The notes below the pieces were generated by a model. It had not been told where the DNA came from and searched no databases. It saw nothing but the letters and a program-made list of their open reading frames with translations. The position numbers and the translations under genes are program-made. From JAGQYH01 sp041393015 (GTDB taxonomy: Bacteria > Bacteroidota > Bacteroidia > Chitinophagales > JADIYW01): 64,000 bases of DNA. The stretch lies in assembly GCA_041393015.1 (NCBI GenBank), contig JAWKKV010000002.1, positions 1 to 64,000 on the forward strand, read 5' to 3'. Positions 1-9,787 of this stretch are shown piece by piece. Position 1 is the stretch's first letter, and every line of letters begins with the position of its first letter.

Positions 1-617
1 TGAGCGGCACTTTTAATGCAAACTCTGTTGAATCTAAGAGTATTGCGCATAACCAAGTGGTAGCTTGTAATTATTTATATGTTAGTTATTACTATGATGG
101 CTTACAAGTGTATGATATTTCTGATCCCAAACAACCTGTTAGAGTGATGGAATATGATACTTATGCTCCTGCAAATGATGAATTTTATAGAGGTGCTTGG
201 GGCGTTTATCCATTTTTACCTTCAGGAAATATTTTAGTGTCTGATATGCAATCAGGATTGTATGTATTTGAAGCGATTGATACTAATTGTACAGGTTTTG
301 GCATTACCGGTAATTTTGAAGAAAATTGTACTGTAGATATTCCTTCGGCGGTTCAAGACATTACAATACAAAATACATTAGCTAATGTTTTTCCAAGTGT
401 ACTTCATCAAGGAGAATTGTTTACACTGCAATTAAAGCAAACAAATATTTCAGAAGTTCAGTTAATGAATAGCCAAGGTCAATTGGTACAAACTTACTCT
501 GAATTGACTGTTGGGTATAATCAACTTATAATACCTAGTAATTTACAATCAGGTGTCTATCTTTTAAAAGTTGGTGGTCAGGAGCAAACAGAAGTAAAAC
601 GAATTATTGTACAATAA
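1..617 (+). CDS. LVIVD-repeat (choice-of-anchor B-like) surface protein, 3' part, T9SS sorting domain
   Basis: The reading frame is open from the first bases of the window, so this is the C-terminal part of a longer gene. The visible part contains a LVIVD/beta-propeller-like blade (GLQVYDISDPKQP), typical of the choice-of-anchor B family, then a segment ending in SGLYVFEAI. A linker leads into a C-terminal sorting domain of about 80 residues that ends in SGVYLLKVGG and KRIIVQ. This is the usual T9SS type A layout, so the protein is inferred to be exported and attached to the cell surface or released. The propeller may bind a ligand, but nothing here shows which. A hairpin terminator follows immediately. 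Confidence 0.8.
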   Translation, partial: SGTFNANSVESKSIAHNQVVACNYLYVSYYYDGLQVYDISDPKQPVRVMEYDTYAPANDEFYRGAWGVYPFLPSGNILVSDMQSGLYVFEAIDTNCTGFGITGNFEENCTVDIPSAVQDITIQNTLANVFPSVLHQGELFTLQLKQTNISEVQLMNSQGQLVQTYSELTVGYNQLIIPSNLQSGVYLLKVGGQEQTEVKRIIVQ

Positions 618-643
618 AAAAAGAGCCTTTAAAGACTCTTTTT
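618..643 (+). terminator. Hairpin terminator after the LVIVD-repeat gene
   Basis: AAAAAGAG (618-625) pairs perfectly with CTCTTTTT (636-643) across a 10-base loop, directly after the stop codon, and the right arm supplies the T-run. Confidence 0.7.
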
Positions 644-800
644 CTCTGTGGTGTCAAATTTTGTTTAATGTCAGCATAGTGCAATAAACATATAAAAAGG
701 GGATTTTATGTTTCGTGACATATGCTGACTTAAAAAATAAGCCAATGCAAAGATCAAGTAATTTTTTTGCGGAATTATTATCAAAATGACTTTATTATTG

Positions 801-1661
801 TCAATTTGAATTTATTTGCCTGAATTTTGCCGGTGTGACACCTGTTACAGACTTAAATGTTCTATTAAAATTAGAAGCTTCTGAATAATTAAGTTCATGA
901 GCAATCTGGGCAATATCTTTATTTGTAAAAATTAGAAGGCGTTTTGCTTCCGATATTCTTCGCTCTTTTATGATTAAACCGGCATTTTTACCAAATGATT
1001 TTTTCGCAATAAGGTTAAGCTGTGTTCTGCTGATTCCCATTGCTTTAGCAAAATCATTTACCTGCGTTAAATTTTTTATTTTTTCTTCTAACAACTGCTT
1101 AAAAATGGTTGCTTGTGAGTCATTTAAAAGTTCAGTAGTAACATTAAAATCTCTCTTATATTTTCTATTTAGAACGATTAACAAATGGTACAATAAAGAC
1201 CTTAAGTAATGTTGACTATCTATACCAATATGATTGACTTCTTTTTTAATTTTATGTAGAACATGTCTACATTCTTCTCTTTCATTTTCGTTACAGTTTA
1301 AATAGGAGGGCGACGCTTCGTTGTAGAAATAATGAAATCGATATAAGAATAATTGGTCGTTAAAATAATTACTAATAAACTCTTCCTTGAAAATCAATAT
1401 ATAAGCATCTAAATCGTCTGAAGCATTAATCCATTGCTTCCATCTGCCAGGAGGCAAAAAAATTATACTACCCGCATGAAATGAAATAATTTCACTATCT
1501 ATTTTTAGATTGCCACTACCTTTTTTTATAAAGTAAATTTCGTGCATATCAGTTTTACATGGAAAATCTTCTAGTAGATTATCATCCATTTCTGAAAGTA
1601 AAAAGCAATCAATAAGAATATCCTCAGGATACTCGAATTTGTTAAAACTATATGCAGGCAT
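801..1661 (-). CDS. AraC-family transcriptional regulator
   Basis: This 286-residue protein has the AraC layout. An N-terminal cupin-like sensor region (about residues 30-110, with EIYFIKKGSG and IIFLPPGRW) is followed by a C-terminal double helix-turn-helix (about 190-283). The second helix pair carries the family signature IAHELNYSEASNFNRTFK, followed by GVTPAKFR. It lies downstream of, and on the same strand as, the ThDP enzyme and FAD dehydrogenase, so it may control them; this is inference from position only. An inverted repeat just upstream of its start (1671-1692) is a candidate autoregulatory site. The ligand is unknown. Confidence 0.88.
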   Translation of the reverse strand: MPAYSFNKFEYPEDILIDCFLLSEMDDNLLEDFPCKTDMHEIYFIKKGSGNLKIDSEIISFHAGSIIFLPPGRWKQWINASDDLDAYILIFKEEFISNYFNDQLFLYRFHYFYNEASPSYLNCNENEREECRHVLHKIKKEVNHIGIDSQHYLRSLLYHLLIVLNRKYKRDFNVTTELLNDSQATIFKQLLEEKIKNLTQVNDFAKAMGISRTQLNLIAKKSFGKNAGLIIKERRISEAKRLLIFTNKDIAQIAHELNYSEASNFNRTFKSVTGVTPAKFRQINSN

Positions 1662-1670
1662 AGCGGCTAA

Positions 1671-1692
1671 ACTTGGTCTTTGGTAACCAAGT
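1671..1692. promoter_or_regulatory. Inverted repeat upstream of the AraC gene (candidate operator)
   Basis: ACTTGGT (1671-1677) and ACCAAGT (1686-1692) form a perfect 7-bp inverted repeat with an 8-bp spacer. The spacer contains a further TTGGT, giving a direct repeat as well. It begins 10 bases upstream of the regulator's start codon. Its function is inferred. Confidence 0.4.
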
Positions 1693-1790
1693 ATTCTTTA
1701 TTAAATATAGCTATAAAAACTAATGTGTTGTATGCAATTTGCTATAAATATTTAAAGAAAGATTCTGCTGTAATAATCCAATAATAGCGA

Positions 1791-3527
1791 TTAACCTAAA
1801 ACATGTCGTTTGGCAGCTCTTGCCACAAATCTAATTTTTTCGCCTAAAGGAAAACGTTTCAAATTAGTTTTTAAAACGCCTTTGGTTAGCATCGTTTTTT
1901 TAGAATAATCGATGTTTACATCTACAATTACTGGTTTACCTTCAGAAGAAACTTTTATGGCTTCTGCTATTTTTTCATCAATTTGATGATCATTTTGAAG
2001 ATCTATAAAATGCGCTCCTACAGCCATCGCAACGCCTTCTACTTTTAGGTTACCTATAACGGTGCAAGTTTTGTGTTTCAGAGGAACAGATTGTAATTGA
2101 GATATTTGTCCTAATTCTCCATCGTGAAAAACAAACACCATCGGTGCAATGCCATAAGTAGCAGCAGTGATTAATTCCATGCAAGTCATCATAAAAGCAC
2201 CATCACCAACAATAGCAATTACTTGATGATCCGGATTGGCCAATTTAGTAGCTATACTAGCCGGAACACAATATCCCATGCAGTTAAAATCCGTTGGAGA
2301 AATAAAATGTCTTGGTTGACTTGTTTTAAATAATTCGGCAGATAAGAAAGTGTGCTTACCATCATCTACCACCATTTTTGCATTGTCTTTGGTTAGTTTT
2401 TGCAATGATTGAAAGAAATGACCAGGAGAAACGATATCATCCTTCTTTTCTTTCAGCCATTCACCAATATATTTTTCTTCGTCTTTCTTAATTTTTTGGC
2501 CAACATCACCAACATTTCTGTTTGAAGTAAAATTTCTTGATGCTAACTCTTCCCAAATAGCTTTTAGCGCTTCTGTAGCATCTGCTTGAATAGATAGAAC
2601 CGATTTGTAATTTTTATCAAATACATTTTTATTAATATCTACATGAATCAAATTCTTTGGTTCTTTTATACCATAACTTCCTGTACCAATTTCTGAAAAT
2701 CGAACACCAACGGCCAACATCGCATCGCATTTAGAAAAGGCATTTTGTGAAGCAGGCTTGGAAGCAGGACCGAAGCCAACACCAGTGCTTAAAACATGTG
2801 TATTTGGGAAAGAACTTTTTCCTTGTAAGGTAGTTGACACAGGAGCGGCTAGTTTTTCGGCTATCTTAACTGTATATTCTGAAGCGTCAACAGCACCCCA
2901 ACCAACATATAAACATGGATGTTCTGCTGCGACTAAAAGATCAACAGCTTTTGTAATAGATTCTTTATTGAAAATTGGATTTTTATTGTCATTCACAAAT
3001 ACCGGTAACTCATTGATGTTGCCCTGGAAAAGTTGAAGGTTAACAGGAATTTCAATGAAAACAGGTCCCGGTTCACCGCCAACAGCAATTTTGTATGCTT
3101 CAAAAATAGTAGGGATGATATCTTCATGCTTTTCAACTAAATAATTGGCTTTTGTGATTGGTTCAACCATTTTTTGTTGATCCATGGCATGTAACTGATA
3201 ATCCATTCCGGAGTCGTTTCTAGTTCCTCCTGTAATAATAATTGCTGGAATGCCATCTAAATAGGCTTAACCGATGCCACTCATGGCATGAGTAGTGCCG
3301 GCAGCTGGAACAATAACGCAACAGCCAATGCTATCACTGGTTCTAGAAATAGCATCTGCCATAAAAGAAGCGCCACCTTCATGCGTTACCAGCATTGGTG
3401 TAATTTGTTCGCTTTTATTAAGTTCATCGTAAATCTCAGTATTGTGGACACCCGGAATACCAAAAGTATACTTTACGCCAATTTGCTCCAATGCATACCT
3501 TACCAAAAATGATCCTGTTTTTTTCAT
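1791..3527 (-). pseudogene. ThDP-dependent acetolactate synthase-like enzyme with an in-frame stop
   Basis: A single reading frame of about 578 residues is interrupted once, at codon 87 (TAA at 3269-3267). Both sides read in the same frame. The N-terminal part has the ThDP-activating Glu in THEGGASFMADA (E50). The C-terminal part has the central domain and the cofactor motif GDGAFMMTCMEL (about residue 439). The context GIG-stop-AYLDGIPAIIITGG matches the family's usual GIGEAYLDGIP, so GAA to TAA is the simplest explanation. The family decarboxylates or carboligates 2-oxo acids; this member's substrate is unknown. No in-frame ATG lies close after the stop; the first is M at 3206, which would remove part of the N-terminal PYR domain including E50. 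It is either a very recent pseudogene or a sequencing error. Confidence 0.8.
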
Positions 3528-3542
3528 GTTTTATTGTTAAAA

Positions 3543-3553
3543 GTTACTGTAAC
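3543..3553. promoter_or_regulatory. Short palindrome upstream of the ThDP enzyme gene
   Basis: GTTACTGTAAC is an 11-bp palindrome 16 bases upstream of the start codon. It is followed by an imperfect TGTC-GTGT-GACA repeat. It is a possible regulator site; no regulator can be assigned. Confidence 0.25.
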
Positions 3554-3685
3554 GTGTGTCGTGTGACAAGAAAAATCTCTAATACCTTAATTTACTTACA
3601 ATTAGTAATAAATCTATAGCATTTCATAAAGAAAGTAAATCTAACTTGCTGAACATCCAAACTTCCTAATATCCGAACTTTTAGC

Positions 3686-5323
3686 TCATAATTTCTTACC
3701 GTTAATGTCCGCCACCGCAATTCTAGCGGTTAAAACACAACCTCCTAAAAAAGTACCTTCTAAAGCACCAACGCCGTGAACACCGCCACCGCCAAATCCT
3801 GCAGATTCACCCACCGCATATAATCCCGGAATAGATTCTTGTTTGCCATTAACTGGCTTAGTTAACACTCGACCGTTCAAATCTGTTTGAATGCCGCCTA
3901 GTGTTTTTCTGCTCAATATAAATTCTCTAATAGCAATTAATGGAAGCGCATTTTTATCATTAATCTTCTGATTCTTACAAGTTCTAACTCTATCACCACG
4001 ATATTGTCGAGCATGTGCTATTCTTCGTAATTGTTCGTCGTTCTGATATTTTTTCGGACGGCTGACCATATCATCGTAATAGTCAATCACAGACTTTACA
4101 TTTTCTAATTTCACATCATCATTGCCTTCTAATGCATTCATTTTTTGTACTAACTCTTCAACGGTATTAGCAGTTACAAAATCAATGCAGTTATCGATCA
4201 TATCATGCACTAAGTCTTTATTGCCCAATAATATAGTCTTTAGAAACTTAGTAATACTTTTATCTCTAATCGCTTCATTAGATTCAGATCCTGAAATGGC
4301 AAATTCTTTATAAGCAATCTTCATATTGAGAATTTGCCACGAATATTTTTTTTCTGATTTACAAATAGTTTCCACTAAATGCCTTGTATCATAAGAAGTA
4401 ACCAACGGTTCAGGACCAAATCTTTTCCCGGTATAATCTAACCAAAGAGCCGATTTACAAGGCACTAAACTTAATCCGTGATCTTTATGTCGTGGACGTG
4501 GATGATGAATCCCGGCGGCATACGGCCAATTTTTATCTAAATGAGTGATATTAGCATTTACTTTAGCAGCTGCATCGTGAAGTGTTCCATCTGCATAAAC
4601 CAATGAACCATTTAAAATTCTTTTTGGAGGTTCGCCCCAAGGCTTGTACCAATTTTCTTTTACTCTTTCAATATTGCCACCCATGCCACCGGCAGCAATA
4701 ATGGTAACTTCAGCATTGGCTTCAAAGCTTTCGGTTTCATTTCCTTGTAATACCCCTCTAACGCCTTTTATGGTATTATTCTCTATAACAATCTCATCTA
4801 CTTTATGTCCAAATTTGATTTCTAAATGACTGTCTTTTTTGGGATGATTCAATAAATGACCAATCATAGTAGTTGTTAAACCATGTCCAGTGCCCCACAC
4901 CATATGAAATCTAGGATAGGAGTTACCCGGATAAAAATGTCCTCTTTCTACCCAATGCACCACAGGGAAGAATTTTATTTTATGATCTTTTAAATATCGA
5001 TAAACATGAGGCGTACACATATTTACATATTGCTCTGCCCATTGTTTCGGTATAATATCATCGGGACCAAATTCAGCCACATTATTCCAATCATTTAGAG
5101 CTAATTCTACATTGTCTTTTATACCGCCTCGTCTTTGTTCAGGAGTGTCAACAAAAAACATTCCACCAAACGACCAAATAGCTAATCCTCCAAATTCTTC
5201 TTTGGTTCCTCTTTCTAATAAAAGCACTTTCTTACCTGAGTTAAGTAATTCCAAAGCTGTAACAATGCCAGCTATTCCACCGCCTACTACAATGGTATCT
5301 GATTGGTATTTTCTGGGAGTCAT
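3686..5323 (-). CDS. FAD-binding dehydrogenase (fumarate reductase/3-ketosteroid dehydrogenase-like)
   Basis: This 545-residue flavoprotein starts with a Rossmann dinucleotide motif (VVGGGIAGIVTALE, residues about 11-24). It ends with the FAD-closing region LYAVGESAGFGGGGVHG, in which a Gly-rich stretch surrounds the isoalloxazine contact. The layout matches FAD-binding dehydrogenases of the FrdA/KstD superfamily annotated in Bacteroidota and actinobacteria. No signal peptide is seen, so it is probably cytoplasmic. The ThDP enzyme gene follows on the same strand after about 160 bases, and the AraC gene comes next, so the three may serve one catabolic route. The substrate is not known. Confidence 0.85.
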   Translation of the reverse strand: MTPRKYQSDTIVVGGGIAGIVTALELLNSGKKVLLLERGTKEEFGGLAIWSFGGMFFVDTPEQRRGGIKDNVELALNDWNNVAEFGPDDIIPKQWAEQYVNMCTPHVYRYLKDHKIKFFPVVHWVERGHFYPGNSYPRFHMVWGTGHGLTTTMIGHLLNHPKKDSHLEIKFGHKVDEIVIENNTIKGVRGVLQGNETESFEANAEVTIIAAGGMGGNIERVKENWYKPWGEPPKRILNGSLVYADGTLHDAAAKVNANITHLDKNWPYAAGIHHPRPRHKDHGLSLVPCKSALWLDYTGKRFGPEPLVTSYDTRHLVETICKSEKKYSWQILNMKIAYKEFAISGSESNEAIRDKSITKFLKTILLGNKDLVHDMIDNCIDFVTANTVEELVQKMNALEGNDDVKLENVKSVIDYYDDMVSRPKKYQNDEQLRRIAHARQYRGDRVRTCKNQKINDKNALPLIAIREFILSRKTLGGIQTDLNGRVLTKPVNGKQESIPGLYAVGESAGFGGGGVHGVGALEGTFLGGCVLTARIAVADINGKKL

Positions 5324-5343
5324 AATTTTTAACAGTTATATGT

Positions 5344-5351
5344 CAAATCTA
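5344..5351 (-). promoter_or_regulatory. -7 promoter box for the FAD dehydrogenase
   Basis: TAGATTTG on the minus strand fits the Bacteroidota TAnnTTTG box, about 20 bases upstream of the start codon. No convincing -33 TTG is seen at normal spacing. Confidence 0.45.
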
Positions 5352-5431
5352 AAGTAATAAAAACCAAAATGGATTATCATTTGTTAATTAGTTAAATTCT
5401 TGTTTCAACTATAATTCTCCATAATAGGTTG

Positions 5432-5439
5432 TATTTTTG
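5432..5439 (+). promoter_or_regulatory. -7 promoter box for endonuclease I
   Basis: TATTTTTG matches TAnnTTTG and ends only 6 bases before the ATG at 5446. If used, the transcript would be nearly leaderless. Confidence 0.45.
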
Positions 5440-5445
5440 TCGCCT

Positions 5446-6477
5446 ATGAAAGCAATATTTACACTTCTTACTGTTATTTTCTTTAGTCAGTTATCATTTG
5501 GACAAACACCACCTGCAAATTTGGAAGATGGTTTACCTTTTAGAAATTGGGTGAAAGCGAATTTTTATACAGGCATATTTGATGCATTAGATAGCTACAG
5601 CGATGCAAGAGAAAAAATGTATAGTTATACCGAAAATTTTAATGATACGGTGGAGTGTATTTATTCCGGTTACAAACGTCCAAATCCAAGAGGTAATGGT
5701 GTTAGTGTGTTAGATCCTATTAATACAGAGCATTCTGTTCCTCAATCTTATTTTGATGATAATGAACCGATGAGGAGTGATATGCATATTTTATTCCCTG
5801 CTTATGACGATTGGAATTCATTAAGAAGTAATTATAAATACAAAGAAATTCCGGATAATGAAACCGATCAATGGATTTTAAATACATCATCCACTAGTTC
5901 AACTCCAAGCAGTAATATTGATGCTTATAGCGAGTTTGATAATAATGGAGAAAAATATTGGGAACCTAGAGAAATTAGAAAAGGAGATATTGCAAGAGCC
6001 ATCTTTTACTTTTATACTATGTATCCTAACTACGATATGCAACAAATAGGAGATAGAGCTACATTTTGTACTTGGCACGAAAATGATTTACCGGATGAAA
6101 GAGAGCGAACAAGAAATACGGGAATAATTAGTTTTCAAAGAAATACCAATCCTTTTATTGATCATCCTGAATGGGCAAACAATGCTTGGGGCTGTAATGT
6201 ATTAGTGAATTCAACTGATTTTAGTGTCTTCAATAGTAAAGTGAATGTTTTTCCTAATCCATCATCTGATCTAATTCAAATCCAAATAGGAGAATGGAGT
6301 CAATACCCAATTAAAGCTTCTTTTATAAGTTTGGACGGGAAATCAACGTTTGAAACTAACTTGAATTCGTCTAATTCTTATATTGATATTAGTGCCGCAT
6401 CTAAAGCAGCTTATATTATTAGCTTTCGAGATATTAACGGCAATCTTTTGGGAAACAAAAGACTAATAGTGGAATAG
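5446..6477 (+). CDS. Secreted endonuclease I family nuclease with T9SS sorting domain
   Basis: The 343-residue protein starts at the ATG at 5446, since the signal peptide begins there (AIFTLLTVIFFSQLSFGQ). The nuclease domain contains the endonuclease I hallmarks NTEHSVPQSYF (about residues 93-103) and MRSDMHILFP (about 109-118), followed by the expected Asn/Arg-containing stretch NSLRSNYKY. These form the metal-binding active site in the family. The C-terminus (VNVFPNPSSD through NKRLIVE) is a T9SS sorting domain. The predicted role is degradation of extracellular DNA or RNA for nutrient release. It forms a short plus-strand block with the following acetyltransferase. Confidence 0.88.
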   Translation: MKAIFTLLTVIFFSQLSFGQTPPANLEDGLPFRNWVKANFYTGIFDALDSYSDAREKMYSYTENFNDTVECIYSGYKRPNPRGNGVSVLDPINTEHSVPQSYFDDNEPMRSDMHILFPAYDDWNSLRSNYKYKEIPDNETDQWILNTSSTSSTPSSNIDAYSEFDNNGEKYWEPREIRKGDIARAIFYFYTMYPNYDMQQIGDRATFCTWHENDLPDERERTRNTGIISFQRNTNPFIDHPEWANNAWGCNVLVNSTDFSVFNSKVNVFPNPSSDLIQIQIGEWSQYPIKASFISLDGKSTFETNLNSSNSYIDISAASKAAYIISFRDINGNLLGNKRLIVE

Positions 6478-6490
6478 ATTATTTATTAGT

Positions 6491-6928
6491 ATGAAAGAAA
6501 TCAACTGTAAAGAAGTTGCATTCGGTTCTGACCTTTATCATCAATCAATTGATTTAAGAGATAGAATTTTAAGACAGCCTTTAGGTTTACAATTCTCTAA
6601 AGAAGAACTCTTACAAGAAAATGATTCTCATCATTTAGTGTATTTAGAAAAAGGAGAAGTAATCGGCGTTATAGTCATGCGACCTATTGATGAAAACATC
6701 TTTAAGATGCGTCAAGTAGCTATTGATTCAATATGGCAGCGAAAAGGAATTGGTCAAACATTGGTCAATTTTTCTGAAACATTTTCCAAATTAAAAAACA
6801 GAAGTAAAATTATACTTCATGCAAGAGATACTGCCATTCCATTTTATCAAAAGCTAGGTTATCAGACTGTTGGAAATGAGTTTGTAGAAGTAGGTATTAA
6901 GCATTACAAGATGGAGAAAGCTATCTAG
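6491..6928 (+). CDS. GNAT family N-acetyltransferase
   Basis: At 145 residues this is the standard size for a single GNAT domain. The acetyl-CoA-binding motif A is visible as RQVAIDSIWQRKGIGQTLV, with the Q/R-x-x-G-x-G core QRKGIG, and motif B as AIPFYQKLGYQ. There is no signal peptide or membrane segment, so it is cytoplasmic. It lies 13 bases after the endonuclease I gene and may be co-transcribed. The acceptor substrate cannot be read from the sequence. Confidence 0.85.
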   Translation: MKEINCKEVAFGSDLYHQSIDLRDRILRQPLGLQFSKEELLQENDSHHLVYLEKGEVIGVIVMRPIDENIFKMRQVAIDSIWQRKGIGQTLVNFSETFSKLKNRSKIILHARDTAIPFYQKLGYQTVGNEFVEVGIKHYKMEKAI

Positions 6929-7170
6929 GCTTTTTTAAAATCCTTTAATATTATAAGTGTTTTATTGTAATAAGAGAAGCATTTATGCGATGTTTCTGTT
7001 TTGTTGGGATGCTAAAAATTATAGTGTTTTTATAGTATTCAGTAATAAAATAAGTTGATTTAGATCATTTGGAGGCAAACTATGTTAATTTTTTTTAATA
7101 AATAATACATGATATTACGCCCTTATTAAGATTTTAAATATATATTTGAAAAATAACTAATTAGATAAGG

Positions 7171-8571
7171 AACGGTGGTTGATTCGTTTGTTTCAATAGC
7201 AGGCTGTGATTCCATAGTGACATCCATTACAGAATTATTAGTCAGTTATCAAGACACCATCAATTTAACTTCATGTGATATCAATCAAGTAGGAACGGTG
7301 GTGGATTCATTTGTTTCAATAGCAGGTTGCGATTCGGTAGTGACATCCATTACAGAACTATTAGTCAGCTATCAAGATACGATCAATTTAACTTCTTGCG
7401 ATATTAATCAAGTAGGAACGGTGGTGGATTCGTTTGTTTCAATAGAAGGCTGCGATTCTATAGTGACATCCATTACAGAACTATTAGTCAGTTATCAAGA
7501 CACGATCAATTTAACTTCTTGCGATATTAATCAAGTAGGAACGGTGGTTGATCTGTTTGTTTCAATAGCAGCTGTGATTCCCATAGTGACATCCATTACA
7601 GAACTATTAGTCAGCTATCAAGACACGATCAATTTAACTTCGCGATATTAATCAAGTAGGAACGGTGGTGGATTCGTTTGTTTCAATAGAAGGCTGCGAT
7701 TCTATAGTGACATCCATTACAGAACTATTAGCCAGCTATCAAGACACGATCAATTTAACTTCATGTGATATCAATCAAGTAGGAACGGTGGTGGATTCAT
7801 TTGTTTCAATAGCAGGCTGTGATTCCATAGTGACATCCATTACAGAATTATTAGTCAGCTATCAAGATACGATCAATTTAACTTCTTGCGATATCAATCA
7901 AGTGGGAACGGTGGTTGATTCATTTGTTTCAATAGCAGGCTGCGATTCGGTAGTGACATCCATTACAGAATTATTAGTCAGTTATCAAGACACCATCAAT
8001 TTAACTTTTGTGATATCAATCAAGTAGGAACGGTGGTTGATCTGTTTGTTTCAATATGTGGAGCTGTGATTCCATAGTGACATCCATTACAGAACTATTA
8101 GTCAGCTATCAAGACACCATCAATTTAACTTCATGTGATATCAATCAAGTGGGAACGGTGGTTGATTCATTTGTTTCAATAGAAGGCTATGATTCCTAGT
8201 GACATCCATTACAGAACTATTAGTCAGTTATCAAGACACCATCAATTTAACTTCTTGCGATATCAATCAAGTAGGAACGGTGGTGGATTCTGTTTGTTTT
8301 CAATAGCAGGCTGCGATCTCGGTAGTGACATCCATTACAGAACTATTAGTCAGTTATCAAGACACCATCAATTTAACTTCTTGCGATATCAATCAAGTAG
8401 GAACGGTGGTGGATCGTTTGTTTAATAGCAGGCTGCGATTCGGTAGTGACATCCATTACAAGAACTATTAGTCAGTTATCAAGACACGATCAATTTAACT
8501 TCATGTGATATAAATCAAGTAGGAACGGTGGTGGATTCGTTTGTTTCAATAGCAGGCTGTGATTCCATAGT
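7171..8571 (+). repeat. Tandem array of 123-bp units (11 copies plus a partial twelfth)
   Basis: Units begin at 7171, 7294, 7417, 7540, 7661, 7784, 7907, 8029, 8154, 8276, 8402 and 8524 with AACGGTGGT. Spacings are 123, 123, 123, 121, 123, 123, 122, 125, 122, 126 and 122. Each intact unit encodes 41 residues, with a Cys in TSCDINQVGT and another in GCDS. Copies differ mainly at synonymous sites and at a few alternating residues (SIAG/SIEG, DSI/DSV). Indels occur in copies 4 and 7-11 only. The unit count is likely unreliable. Confidence 0.92.
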
Positions 8572-9607
8572 GACCTCGATTATCACATTAGCAGAAAGTT
8601 ATGATGTGATAATTGATCAACTAAGTTGTAATCCAGCTGATACGGGAGTTATCATTCAAAATTTATTATCCGTAGAAGGATGTGATAGTGTTGTTACTCA
8701 AATAATAAGCTTAGTTGACAGTTATTCGGATACAACTTACCTGTTTACTTGTGATAGTAGCTTGTTAGGCACGGATATCGAAATTTTAACATCAGTCGAT
8801 GGATGTGATAGTATCATCACAACTATTTATAATTATAGTGGACCGAGTTTTTCATCTGTTATTGGGAATACTTGCTATTTGGACAGTGCCGGATTTTTTA
8901 GGGATACTATATATGGAGGAGCATTTAATGGATGTGATAGTATTATCAATTCAATCGTATTCTATATCCCACCAAGCACTTCAACGGTTATTGTGCCTAC
9001 TTGCGATGTTAGCGATGTTGAAACCATAATTGATACTCTTTATGGTAGTTCTTACACGGGTTGTGATAGCATTACCATTACCATAAAACAATTACTACAA
9101 CCTCCTGTTGCTACATTCACTTATATTAAAAATGGATTGCAGGTTACATTTAACAGTACATCAACGAATGCAACATCAATTGAATGGGACTTTGGAGATG
9201 GAACATCTTCAACAATTAATCCTTCAATAACTCATTTGTATAGCGGAGAAGGTAGTTATGATGTATCGTTAATTGCAAGTAATATTTGTGGGATTGATAC
9301 TTTCAATAGAGTGATTGTTCTTGCCAATACAGGTATTGATTTAAATGCTTTAATTGAAACATTAACATTATATCCAAATCCGAACAATGGAGTATTTACA
9401 TTGGGACTAGAGGCTGATTTTAATCTACATCATTTAGATTTAGTTCTCTATGATATTTTAGGAAATGTGGTTGATCAACGTACAGTTCAGTTTAATGGGA
9501 AATTAACTGAAAATTATAATTTGCAAGAACTACCACCAGGTACTTATTTGTTGCACTTGAATAGTGAAAAAGGAAGCGTAACCTTGAAAGTAAGTCTTAC
9601 AAAATAG
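7171..9607 (+). pseudogene. 41-residue-repeat surface protein with PKD and T9SS domains; 5' end missing and repeats frameshifted
   Basis: The 3' part reads cleanly in one frame (8528-9607). It holds one more repeat of the array, four divergent repeats (each with a Cys about 18 residues before a GCDS motif), a PKD domain (ATFTYIKNGLQVTFNSTS to GDGTSS) and a T9SS sorting domain (LTLYPNPNNGVFTLGLE to SLTK). Upstream lie 11 near-identical 123-bp units whose frame breaks repeatedly. No signal peptide or start codon with coding potential exists between 6929 and 7170; the array begins abruptly at 7171. As sequenced it cannot yield the secreted protein. Either it is a decaying gene or a repeat-induced assembly and polishing failure has collapsed the 5' end; the latter fits the restriction of indels to the repeats. 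Confidence 0.75.
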
Positions 9608-9787
9608 ATAGGTAAAAGCTAATCGTTTGTCGAATTGCTCTCTTTTTATCATCACTAACTTGTTAGTGTAAAATGGATTTTGAACTTAACAGGTTAATCA
9701 GTATTCTTCCGATAATAACAAAAACAACAATTAAAATCTCTCCATAGACATAAAAAAATACTATTTTGTCGTTCTTCAGAAAGAGAA

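Noticed and set aside
3267..3269. The in-frame stop in the ThDP enzyme could be recoding (readthrough or a reassigned codon).
   Set aside because: TAA is used as a normal stop for many genes in the window, and no recoding signal is visible.
7082..7105. GGAGG followed by ATG at 7082 looks like a gene start for the repeat protein.
   Set aside because: The frame ends after 7 codons, and shifting it by one or two bases does not connect to the array.
7171..8571. The 123-bp units look superficially like a CRISPR array.
   Set aside because: There are no variable spacers; units join directly, code for protein and are far longer than CRISPR repeats.
9653..9668. CACTAAC-TT-GTTAGTG palindrome after the repeat protein gene.
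   Set aside because: It is a perfect hairpin but lacks a T-run and has no clear partner gene, so I do not call it a terminator or operator.
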